Shown piece after piece: positions 1 through 10,362 of a stretch of 62,000 bases of DNA. The notes below the pieces were generated by a model. The model saw only the letters and a list, made by a program, of their open reading frames with translations, was not told where the DNA came from and did not search any database. The position numbers and the translations under genes were made by a program. Source of the stretch: Branchiostoma floridae (lineage: Eukaryota; Chordata; Leptocardii; Amphioxiformes; Branchiostomatidae); contig NC_049980.1 in assembly GCF_000003815.2 (NCBI RefSeq), positions 27,406,762 to 27,468,761 of the forward strand, in the 5' to 3' direction. The stretch's first letter is position 1; each line of letters starts with the position of its first letter.

Positions 1-204
1 TAAACAGTTCTGTGAGCATAAACATAAGCGCTGAGTGAGAATAAGAGGCGGAAACAACAAAATCGTTGTTGTGTCAGAAATGTTACAGCCTCTATATTGA
101 AGAACAAAGTACATGTTGAACTGAGAAACCGTGTGTACATTTATAACATTTGTGAAGAATTGTATATGACGAAAAGTTACCTTTTAAAAAGCTGTCACTT
201 TGTG

Positions 205-440
205 CAAACTTTTTCAACTTTTTAGTGGGAGAGAAAAATCTGTCTATGTGTGAGACCTTTTTCAACTCTTGTGTGAGAGAGAAAAATCTGTCGATGTGTG
301 CGACCTTTTTCAACTGTTGTGTGAGAGAGAAAAATCTGTCAATGTGTGCGATTTGTTTCCACTGATGTGTGAGAGAGAAAAATCTGTCTGTGTGTGAGAC
401 CTTTTTCAACTCTTCTGTATGGGAGAAAATTCGTTCTATG
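205..440. repeat. 48-bp minisatellite
   Basis: The motif gagaaaaatctgtc recurs at 231, 279, 327 and 375, exactly 48 bp apart, with degenerate flanking units on both sides. Because 48 is a multiple of three, the minus strand stays open across the array (409 down to 92) and reads as a 16-residue repeat containing HIDRFFSLT. Nothing else supports a gene there: no splice context or recognisable domain was seen. It lies immediately upstream of the receptor's last exon, so it is probably in that gene's last intron. Confidence 0.85.
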
Positions 441-476
441 TATACGTTTAATTTTGCGACACTTGGCCCCCAATAG

Positions 477-1507
477 GCGTGGGTTTAAAGCTTGTCGGTA
501 TAGACAATTCGAACAATGGAAGCGACGGCATTGCCATTGTATCTAACTACATTAGAAATCCTGATTCTATGATCGGATCTAGTCATAAAAGAGAGCCTGG
601 TGTGAGAAATATATCCTGCTTGGTATTTCTTCGTGACCCGGTAAGCATCTTGTCTGCGCGGCGTTTCGAATTCCAAAGCGCTAGCGAGGGAGGCGCCTAT
701 TCGGTATGCACCGTTTCAAACCTGTCTCGAGACACTCCAGATATAAAATCCTACACGACCCGTACAGAGCCTTACAGTCCAACCACCAACTCTGCTACAG
801 AATACTTAGAGACAAGCACCAACGGCACACGGTTGACCGATAAACCTAGTAGTAGTAGTACCACATTACCAACTGCAAAGGGAACGGCCTCTCTATACTT
901 TTATTCACTACTCGGTTTGCCCTTCCTTTTAATTCTGACACTGGCGGCCTGCGTCTACAACGTAAGAACTGACAGGAATGACGCTCGAAATGGACCAGAT
1001 ATTACAGGCAGACGGCACCTTGCCCAGTCAGGTACAATCCTTACAACCACCAACACGATGTATGGAGAATCCAAACGGAACATGCCCAACTCTCGTACTG
1101 ACTTGCCCCAACAAATCCTCCATCGCCGCTCTTCTGTCCTCTCCACTGACACGTACTCTGAAATAAAAGACGAGGACGTTTATGACCCGACCAGAACCCA
1201 CACGTACGCCGAGATAAAAGACGAAGAGGCCCATGGCATGCCTGTAAATGCTGTAAGAGTCCAGAATAGCAAACTAAATGTCGCCACCACGTCACATGCT
1301 AGCCGTCAGTTTATCGATACCACAGATCTCATCAGCAATCCGATGTTTGAAAAATCCTCGGCTCAGCCTACCGATTGGGCTGGTCTAAAAGAACAACTAA
1401 CCCACCGCCAGTCAACACTTTCCACCCACAGTTACTGCGAAATCGATGAAGAGGCGGTCTATGACCCGTCTTTCACCCACACCTACTCCGAAATCAGAGA
1501 TAACTAG
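477..1507 (+). CDS. 3' terminal exon of a transmembrane receptor with repeated Tyr-x-Glu-Ile tail motifs
   Basis: This is the last exon of a gene whose 5' part lies outside the window. A pyrimidine-rich tract ending in cccccaatag at 476 is a good splice acceptor. The frame opens after a TAA at 449 and ends at TAG 1505-1507. About 343 residues are encoded. The first part contains GGAYSVCTVSN, which resembles the F strand of an Ig domain. A Ser/Thr/Pro-rich stalk follows, then a membrane segment at about residues 137-160 (LLGLPFLLILTLAACV). The roughly 180-residue cytoplasmic tail carries TYSEIKDEDVYDP, TYAEIKDEEA, SYCEIDEEAVYDP and a terminal TYSEIRDN, plus SNPMF. Tyr-x-Glu-Ile resembles sites bound by Src-family SH2 domains; the residues at Tyr-2 do not fit a strict ITIM. 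An LRR/Ig-type receptor is possible, but the ectodomain is not visible. The family is not identified. Confidence 0.7.
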
Positions 1508-3403
1508 GTCAGTGCATTTCCGCGCCAAATGAGAACAGGAAACAAAGCGAAGAGGAACAGAGCGTCTAGAGTTTGGAGGGGGCGACGACGTGCGAAAGGA
1601 CGAACAAGAAGACCCGAACAATGACGTCGTGACGTTTATGCTGCTGCCGCAGAGGTGGCACTCTCTCCGTCTGCAAATAAACAGGATAAACACCAGCAAT
1701 ACGACACGGGCCCGGAAAATAGACGGAGCTTTGCTTTATACTCAGCTGCGAAACAACATTGTACAGGACTGGAAAAGAAATAGAAATTACGCTTTTGATG
1801 AACTCGATGAATTTTTGTATGTAGAATGTGTGCTATATTTGTTGAATGTATTGTATTTTATAACCTAACAAGCAGATCTTGATTTTTGAGTTCTCGATAA
1901 AAAAAAGTATAAAGCAAAAACCTGCAGGTGTTAATTTATTTCGTAAAAATGAGTCACACACGAGAAAATGGAAAATGAACACCTTAGAGCGATTACAGGT
2001 GCAGGAAAAAAGAGAAATCCAAGGACTTAAGTACCAAGTCATGACAAGCCATGGACTTACTATAGTATCCTGGGACTGACGCAGGAAGTAGCCTGGATAA
2101 AATGGCCACCGCCGATTGATCCACCGCTGAAACCAACAGAGAAGCAGAAAAAAAAAAGAAATAGACTTCTGACCATCTAAATGATACAGCTTTCATTAAC
2201 TGTCTTGAAGTTGAACAAATGGCAAACATTCAAGGGGCATGCAAGCTCATTCGGTGCGCGCAAATACAATTGTCGTTGTATATTGATGTTAGGATGGAGA
2301 ATCCAAATCAAAAAGTGATTTTTGTCGAGCTGTTGTGGTTGTAGTAGTGAGTAATATGTTTGAATAAACAATCGTTACATGTTACTTGTGGCCACGCGAC
2401 GTTTTTGTGGTGAGTTAGTCTTATTTCTTCCTACCGTCAATCGATCAATCCTACAGTACATGAGTTAAAGCATAGATAATATCAATAATGGGGAACGTTA
2501 AGGTGATAACTGCACTTGGAGCACCGGTGCGGCACTGCGGGGTCCGTTCACTGCGGTTATTTTCGCCCCTTACTTTTATAATTTAGATATTGTAAATGTA
2601 ATATGTAAAAGTTTGATGAAAACAAAATACACAAAACGTAAGAAAATTTCTTCATCTCGAAATTCGTTGAGCAGTCTTTCAAATCGTTAGAGCCGTGGTC
2701 AGAATGCCAACTCCAGACCGTCTGACCCCGACCAAGCGTCGCTCGAGAACGTTTTCGGCAATATGCCAGGTTTGGAAAGTGTCAGGTTCTTACCCGCCCC
2801 CTGGCGGAAAACCATGATACTGAGCAAAGTTTCCCCGAGAAAAATAAATGAACCTGGCCAAGTCTGTTATCAAGTGACCTTTGTAATCGATACTCAACTG
2901 TATATTATTTTTTTACCTGCGTGAAACGGAGCCATTGCATAACCAACGTAGTGACTTCTGTTCTTTCATCACGGTGATGTCTATCGCATGATAACTACAG
3001 AACGCCTGGCGATAGATTGTTTTGATATTTGGTATGTGGGTAGGTCTATATAAGACAATAAATGCCTCGATTATAGGCTCCCTAGTATTACGTTATGGTA
3101 CTGAAGCGGAACTTGGTGTCCTTTTTTTGTGTGTGTGACAGCTTGGTGGCATCTGCCCCCGGGTCTTACGTGTAGTATCATGGTCAGGCTCGGCGAGATG
3201 ACAAAGTGCCGTGAATTGCCGTCATTTTTACTTTCGTTACCATTGTTTGTTTTTTGTCTGCACTATGACCACCTGTTAGTCCAGGACATCATACCTGTCA
3301 CGTGACACACAGCAGACACATTACCTCCGCCAGTGAAACTTTGCAATCCTTTTGAAGTCTGTCTCTCAGGTTGTAGTATAAATTCACTTTCAAACTATTC
3401 AAA
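1508..3403. other. 3' UTR and intergenic stretch
   Basis: There is no supported gene here. An AATAAA at 1676-1681, about 170 bases after the receptor stop codon, is a plausible polyadenylation signal. The short open frames in this stretch lack splice context and recognisable domains. The last few hundred bases should contain the promoter and 5' UTR of the first CARD gene. Confidence 0.5.
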
Positions 3404-3969
3404 ATGAGCGCCCAGAGAACGCAGAGCCGTGTCCGCTCCACTGCTGTACCCGGAGGAATACCCTGGGATAAGGAATTCCTGAAAAAATACCGAGTGGAAC
3501 TACGGGACGGCATGACTCCAATCACCCTCAAACGTGTTCTCGACGACTTGCTGGCCTCGAAAGTCTTGACAGACGAAGAGGAGGATCTGATCTTGAACGA
3601 TGGAAAAACCAGGAAGGTAGAACAGCGTTCGTGTTATTTTGACGTGGACAATTTGTATGACATTTACCATTTTAGCTACTGACCACAAATTTATGTTCTG
3701 CTTGAAACTTCATGTATCTATTTGTCACGCAAACTAAGATGGTTTTATTTAGTTTAATATTCATATTGCTCTGACATCTTACGGACTGCATGTTGATCTT
3801 GTGTAATCTTGTTATGCAGGACAAGATCAGAAATCTGCTTGACATCTTGCCTTCCAAGGGCCAAGGAGCGATCGCTCGCTTCAAGACCGCCCTCGCCCAA
3901 GTGGACGAGCCATCGTCACAGCTGGTAAAGAACCTTGACGCCATGGAAGCTGAAACTTCGCTGCGCTAA
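3404..3969 (+). CDS. CARD-only adaptor-like protein A (2 exons, 120 aa)
   Basis: Exon 1 is 3404-3616 (71 codons, then aag|gtagaa). Exon 2 is 3820-3969 (after ttatgcag, ending CGC TAA). Both junctions are phase 0, giving a 120-residue protein. Residues about 21-105 form a caspase-recruitment (CARD) domain: WDKEFLKKYRVELRDGMTP, then the helix LKRVLDDLLASKVLTDEEED, and after the intron DKIRNLLDILPSKGQGAIARF, which resembles the LLDILPSRG segment of CRADD. No second domain is present, so it would act by homotypic CARD-CARD binding, either as a minimal adaptor or as a decoy. The intron interrupts the domain. AATAAA occurs at 4440-4445. The partner cannot be read from the sequence. The CARD call is confident; the role is inferred. 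Confidence 0.85.
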
Positions 3970-5205
3970 GGGACTTTAAAAGCGCCAATGTCTTTAGAAC
4001 TGTGTGTGGTGTCCAGGGCGAATTGTTTGCTGTGAATTTTGCTGTGTTTTTAACCTCTCGACACCAACATATATTGGTGACATGCGAGCATTCTGTGCTT
4101 TGTTAACTGCATGATGATATTACTAATTTAAAATAATTCCGTCCCTGCTGCCCAGACTTTGGTCACACTGCCACTTTGGTCACGATTTTTTCACAGGCAA
4201 CTCAGGTACAACTTCAATGTCGACAAACTTCTCAATAGCATTTTGGCTATATAAGAGATTGAGACTTTAGTGGAAATAAACCTCAACACATTTCTTGAGT
4301 ACCAACAGTGCCTTTCTTGCTGAATCAGGTCGACTACATACATCAAACTAGAAAATGTAGGTTTTCTAGATGATTAGCTGGATGACTTCTTATTTACTTT
4401 ACTTGTCATGTATTATTGTACCTGTTACGGTCATTGCACAATAAAGGTTTTATTCACTGATTGTCTACTTTCAGTTTCGATGTTTGTCACTGGTCTGCGT
4501 TTCCACACAAAGAGCTTAGGTCAACCGTGACGGTGTGCACTGCCACCCAGTACTCTGACTCACTAGGGAGGGGCGATCGCGCCGCGACCTCGTTGTATTT
4601 GTATAACTCTTGACTTCAAAAGTGGAATTTCATGTAGAAGTACAATTGGAAAGAAAAGAAAACACACAACGCGTACTGAAATCATTTCAAGTCTTAATCT
4701 ATTCAAGGTCGCCGCCTTTGTGAACTGGGGGTGTAATGTCACTTTTATTCATCAATACTACTAGAAAAGGCTCACAAGATGTGTAATGTCCTGTGATCTT
4801 AAAAATATTCTTCATTCATAAAGATCAACCTACGACTTGTGTTTCTCTTGTTGACATGACGTCAACTGTTTTAATGTCCTAACGTCATATGGAGATCAAC
4901 TTTCGACAATACATCATTCATCCCACATTCTCATCTCAGCTTGTTTTGGAATTTAACGTTTATAACACGAAAGAGAGAGACTGTAGAACGAAGTGGTGCT
5001 GGCCGTGAGACAGGGTATCATTCATTTCCCGTGATGCTTTGCAAAAAGTGAAAGCACTTCCAAACTCACTTCCGCGTTCGCCAGGTGAGGCAGTGCTACT
5101 GCCAAAGAGGCACACAAAGGGCATTATCAGTCCTTAAGAATAGACTTTTATATTAGAATGTGCCACAGCAAGGCTTCCAGACGCAGTTGATAACCGATAG
5201 TTAAC
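3970..5205. other. 3' UTR of CARD gene A and intergenic stretch
   Basis: This is AT-rich DNA with likely polyadenylation signals (for example AATAAA at 4440-4445). No coding exon could be supported. The region directly before 5206 should be the promoter and 5' UTR of the second CARD gene; no clear core element was recognised. Confidence 0.45.
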
Positions 5206-6737
5206 ATGGCTGAGAGTGGTGAGCTGGACGAGACGGTGGTGTGGAGCCGGGACTGTCTGAGGAGGCACCGGGTCAGGATCCTGGACAACATGAACGACGT
5301 GACCGTGCGGCAGGTTCTGGACCGACTCGCGGATAGGATGTCTGACGAGGAGCGGGAGAGAATCCTCTGTGATGGCCAAGTTGGCGTCACAACGAACGTA
5401 AGTCGTAAGTTTAATAGGGCGCGGTCATAGTAGGCCGTGCTATCGTCGTACGATAGGTAACTTCCGGGCATTTCGGAAGACAGTCCGACGTACGCGTAAT
5501 CTACAAGATTCAATGTCTTCGTTAGTACACAAATACTGTTTTATATCCATGTCGGTGGTTGTCACAGCCTACTTCGTATGGCGTCTAAGTACAACGATCG
5601 CACGACCTACATGTATGTGACCGCGCCCATTACAGGCTCTCCTGCCAATGACCCTTCGGCCTGACCTTAAATAGCACTCTCATTGTATTGTTTAAGCTTA
5701 CATGTAGCTAGGTTGGTACTTACTGCACTTGTGTCTAAATGATACTGGTTACAATGAGACCGTACTGCGCTCTCAGCATTGCGACTTAAAGCAGTTATGT
5801 GTAAACTTAGATTTTATGCTGAATGTATCGTACAAAATATTTTGGTGTGACTAGAAAAGACAAAAAAACACACAAAGCGCAGAAAGATCCATTGACTGAC
5901 GATCTGTCAAGTTTGAGGTCGCAGAGGGAGCGCTATGAGAGGGGGTATGTATAAAAGACAACAGAATGGTTTAGAAAACATAACCGTACTGAATTCGAAA
6001 TACAATGTAGGTGAACATGAGCGTTGGTCATCTGCTAGCTTAAAAATATGATTGCATTTCTCTTTCAGTACAAAGTCCAAATTATCACGAAACATTTGAG
6101 ATTCATGATGCATCATGTAAAACAGCAATGTCTCGCCGGATATCTTGATATGGAATGCGGATTGACTCAATTGCCCCATGTGCCTTTATAGCAAAGGCTG
6201 TATACATTGGAGCTTGGATTATGGATATGGTATTTAATACCTTTCACGTCATCAGTTATTTATAACCCATTTCCACTTGGATGGAACTCTCACCGCTCTC
6301 TGCGACCATAATTTGACCGATGATCACTAAGCGAAAAGGATAGGACATAAAACGATTTTACGCTTAGGATGTTTGTTTGGTCATGTTTACATTTTGTATG
6401 ATATACCGGTAACCCTGAGTCAATGGTTGCACATATCTGATTTAGGATAAGTAGCAGTGAAAGCGCAGTGCGTTCGCCGTCTAGCGGAAAAAGGACCCAA
6501 TGATTTGAACATAACAATGTTGTATCAAAAAGTCCAACAGTAATCTACTTTCAATCAATATTTACATAACATCATGTGATTCATCTTCGTTTCCAGGACA
6601 GGATACGGAACCTGTTGGACACCCTCCCCACCAAAGGGCAGCGAACCATAGACGCCTTCAGACGCGCGCTATGGGACTGCGAGTGTCGATTCCTCGTCAC
6701 AGAGATAGACCAGATAGAGAAACAGAGAGAAAGTTAG
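5206..6737 (+). CDS. CARD-only adaptor-like protein B (2 exons, 110 aa)
   Basis: Exon 1 is 5206-5397 (64 codons, ACGAAC|gtaagt, a strong donor). Exon 2 is 6597-6737 (after cgtttccag, ending AGT TAG). Both are phase 0. The CARD spans residues about 13-100: VWSRDCLRRHRVRILDNMND, a helix LDRLADRMSDEERERIL, then DRIRNLLDTLPTKGQRTIDAF. The intron falls at the same place in the domain as in the neighbouring CARD gene, and both second exons open with the same D(K/R)IRNLLD(I/T)LP segment, so the two genes are tandem paralogues. The C-terminal tail (ITEIDQIEKQRES-like, charged) is short. AATAAA occurs at 7001-7006. Binding partners are unknown. Confidence 0.85.
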
Positions 6738-8100
6738 AAACCACGGAACCTCGATAGTGATAATGGAACACTTAAAGGAGTCCTGTACTCCACAAGGTGG
6801 TGATAGATATTCATTTTAGGAAGTAAAATCTGCCTCACACCGTACGATAAAATACCCTCTTGTTAATTATTGTTAACGTTTTACTTAATGATTGTGAGAG
6901 GCCGGCCCGATTGCTCAAGGGTGCTTTTATATGAAATGTCCTTTTGATAGAATGTTGTTACAGGTTCACAATGATTCTATGGTAATTGAATGCAAACTGT
7001 AATAAATACATGTAGCTAATATGCATGTCACGTTCTTCTACAACGTGATACATGATTCTTGTACTGCATGCCATGCTGGAGGTTGTAGTAAAGTGTGATA
7101 GAAAACTCCCTGGTACATATCAGCACTTAAGACACCTGTGCATGAGGTACATTGGTCCTCAGGCTAGTGGGTAACGGCTCATTTTGGATACTAAAAATAA
7201 AAGACGGACAAGAAATAGAATAAATGACACTGGCATGAGACAGAATTCTGGTGTATTTGAAAGTAACAAATTTAAAGAAAATATTACAAAATGTCCTCAT
7301 AATGTAACTAGTCCAGTACGGTATGGTACTTTTGACATCTCTTCTCGGTTAGATATGGAGACATAACACAGTAAAATAACGTCATGTAAAAATCTCTGTG
7401 TAAGTATGCATTTTTCTCAAAGAGTTTACATCAACAAGTCTTTACATTAGTAAGCTAAAACACAGGTTTGCTCAATAAATTCTCATTAACAATCTTAGTA
7501 AAAGCAACAAAAAGCACCATGTATATGTATATCATCCCATAAACACTTCCAAGGAAACATACAGGATGGACGAAAAACACAAATTTACAGAATCTTTGTT
7601 ATCTTACATTAGTAATACCATGATATTGCTTCATAATGATTAGTTAGCTACACGAACTTGCATATAGATTCTCGTGCTCCTGAATTTCCAACCAATTCTT
7701 CTTCTTTTACCATCATCTGTGTAGTCTTTGCAGCATTTATACTCTCTATATACATTGTAGTGTCTGTGCATAGAGGAAAAGTGAGGCATTATAATGTGAG
7801 AGGTGCATAAAAATGTGCTGCGTAGTACCAAGCAAAGATTTGCTTCAACAGGTCTGACCTTAATCACTTTGAAACTGTCTGTAGGTGACCATGCATATGT
7901 ATGACGGCAATCAGAAAAAAACACACCAGTAAGACCTTCCTCTAAACATCAAGACAAGACAGGCAACAAGAGAGTAATTAATAGTGGACCACAGCTACAC
8001 ACTTAGGCTAGTTGTCAGATTTCATATGCCTGGAAAATGCAACATTCTCTGAGTGTAGATCTTGGCTTTTCAAGGTGTATGATATATGTGTGTTTATGTG

Positions 8101-8162
8101 TTTGTGTGTGTCAGTCTGTGTGTGTGTGTGTGTGTGTGTGTCTATGTATGTGTGTGTGTGTA
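8101..8162. repeat. TG dinucleotide microsatellite
   Basis: Imperfect (TG)n run interrupted by TC and TATG. The open frames through it on both strands are low complexity and are not genes. Confidence 0.95.
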
Positions 8163-8378
8163 TAGATATAATATTCATATATAGGCACTACTCGTGAGTC
8201 AGCATGGTTAAGCATTGCTAATGCTAATAGAATCACATATGTTAAGAGCATGTGCTGTGTGCAGCTTAATTTGGTAATTGTTAGATAAAAAAAGCTCCAA
8301 GCTGGCAATCTGCCTATCAACTAGTAGTTAATCTTGAATATGCAACAGACTTCTTGTGCCAAAATTGCACACCATGTC

Positions 8379-8463
8379 TAGCCTGGTATCCGATATCCAG
8401 CCGCATCATAGCTCCAGAGTCTATTTTGTCCGCTCTGCAAATGCAGACAAGGATACCAGTCTA
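8379..8463. mobile_element. Short inverted-repeat element (MITE-like, 85 bp)
   Basis: The left end tagcctggtatcc is matched in inverted orientation by ggataccagtcta at the right end (one mismatch in 13). No coding capacity. Similar tagcctg... ends occur elsewhere in the window (32705, 41617). Confidence 0.6.
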
Positions 8464-8698
8464 TCATTTACTGCATTAATACACAAACTCCAATACTGAA
8501 ACCTAAGGTTATGCAAGCAAAAGATTGACACGCACGTGTCTCTTATAGAAACACTGTATAACACTGCTAGCATTTTCTTCTTCATATTGCATTAAATTTT
8601 CACACTTGCAAGAGCTAAACTTTTAGCAATTAAGCATTGAGCTACAATGTTTCCATACTTGCAATCTCAAAACATTACTACACTCTGGTTTGTCTAAT

Positions 8699-8896
8699 AA
8701 GAATTCTTTCTTTTGTTCTCAATGCAAAGTGTATATATACCTTGCTATTAGTTAGTAATAAGTTTACACACTATTTCTGTACACAAAGTAAAGTCTATAT
8801 AAGAATTCTTTCTTTTGTTCTCAATGTAAAGTGTATATATACCTTTCTATTAGTTAGTAATAAGTTTACACACTATTTCTGTACACAAAGTAAAGT
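8699..8896. repeat. Two-copy 102-bp direct duplication
   Basis: The segment beginning aagaattctttcttttg at 8699 recurs at 8801 with only a few substitutions, through acacaaagtaaagt. It is AT-rich and noncoding. Confidence 0.9.
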
Positions 8897-9734
8897 GCTT
8901 ACCAACAGGCATCTACATCGGCCCATCGACAATCCCTTAACAGAGACGGGCAGAGACGGGGGCTGATACCAACTGCCGGGAACCTTTGACCCATTGCTGA
9001 CAACACGCTTCCACTCAGTTCAGTTAGGGGTCAAACAGACTTAAGGATCAGGGGACTGACCAAGAGCTAGTTGGTATATAGTGCTTTAGTTTGTATACTG
9101 ATAGTGTGTAAATCTATTTCATGTTTAATGCCATCACGCATGAGCCTTCATATTCATCTAATGCTGGTTCACCTTTATCGGAGGGTAACCTATATTCGTT
9201 GTTTGTAAGAAAAAACGTATCTAGGGATATGCAGTCGACAGACAGCGGTTTCAAATCGGAACATTTTGAAAATACTGCAAATTTGAAACCACTGTCCGCA
9301 GACTTAATACTCCTAAATGTGCTGTTTTTAAAGACAACGGATAAAGGTTACCCCACGGATAAAGGTGAACTAGTGTTACATCTCATCGAAATGAAATTCA
9401 AGTGAGAATACACTGCAATGGCATACAATCATGCAGATTTCAAACAGGTTTTGTAAAGCTACATTTGGCAATTCTATGACAGTATAACATGTACCACAGT
9501 AATAAAGCCAGCATCCAAGTAATCTTTTCCAGATATCTTGCCGAAAAAAAAAACACATCATCATGATCAAATTTCACTATATTTTTGCCAACCATGCAGT
9601 TGCTGGTCAAATATTAAGCCTGTTGTTCTCTGCCTTTTAAAGAAAAAGCTCACTATAGTCTCAATAGCATTCTGCCTAGTATACAACAGAACTGCTCTGT
9701 GATAGTCATAGCTCCTTCTTTTAACTAATCATGT

Positions 9735-10000
9735 CTCTGTAGCTCAACTCATAGCAGCTGAACAGTTGTGCTTCTTCTAGTTCCAATATGCTGGTAACAC
9801 TGGGAAAACCCGGTTCAATCGTGGGAAGAGCATCTTGGTTTGGGCAGCTGCACCTGTCTTTTGTAAGGGAGGTAAAATGGTCATTCTGTGTTCAAGGAAG
9901 TGCTTTGTCTATAGCTAGGGAAGGGCCAGCAACCCCTCCCTACAAAAAAGACCAGTCTATTGAAATAGCGAGATAACTTATGTTGACCTGTGTGCCACCT
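9735..10000 (+). mobile_element. tRNA-like SINE (probable)
   Basis: A tRNA-like head (ctctgtagctcaactcatagc as A-box-like sequence, and cggttcaatcgt resembling a B box at about 9810) is followed by a non-tRNA body. Boundaries are approximate and no target-site duplication was confirmed. Confidence 0.45.
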
Positions 10001-10362
10001 GAGGCACTGCAAGGGTCTAAAGGAATGAAATCACTACATCTTTATATATCATGTCAGCAGCTGCCAAAGCTAACCAGGATGGTACCCAAGATATCAAACA
10101 GTATTTTACACATCAATGAAGGTTAGGCAAAGAGGTAATAGTAATACGATGTGCCAAACAACAGTTACTCAATCAACTGGAAATGATTTTGGGAACGGTC
10201 AGACGTTTTGGACAATTTATGGACCCAATCACTAATGAAAGACAGCCGATGCTGTCTAAAACGTCTGACCATTGTCCAAAACATATCCAGTTACTTGAGT
10301 ACTATTAGTGTCATTTTGCAAACTGTACTTTCCTCACCCCCTCCCCAAAGAGAAGACCTGGG

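Larger units (their letters stand above)
6738..10362. other. Intergenic region between the CARD genes and MAPKAPK5
   Basis: No coding gene is supported across 3.6 kb. It holds a TG microsatellite (8101-8162), a small inverted-repeat element (8379-8463), a 102-bp direct duplication (8699-8896) and a tRNA-like SINE (about 9735-10000). The frame at 9121-9405 (94 aa) has no recognisable domain or splice context. The minus strand was read for the missing C-terminal exons of MAPKAPK5 and none was recognised. MAPKAPK5 transcription ends somewhere in this region. Confidence 0.5.

Noticed and set aside
479-481. Translation start of the receptor at GTG
   Set aside because: The frame has no ATG here and a splice acceptor precedes it at 476; it is an internal exon boundary.
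7640-7924. Missing C-terminal exon of MAPKAPK5 on the minus strand
   Set aside because: The translation shows none of the conserved C-terminal residues of the kinase.
9121-9405. 94-residue open frame as a gene
   Set aside because: AT-rich, unrecognised and partly formed by a loose inverted repeat (ggtttcaaat/atttgaaacc).
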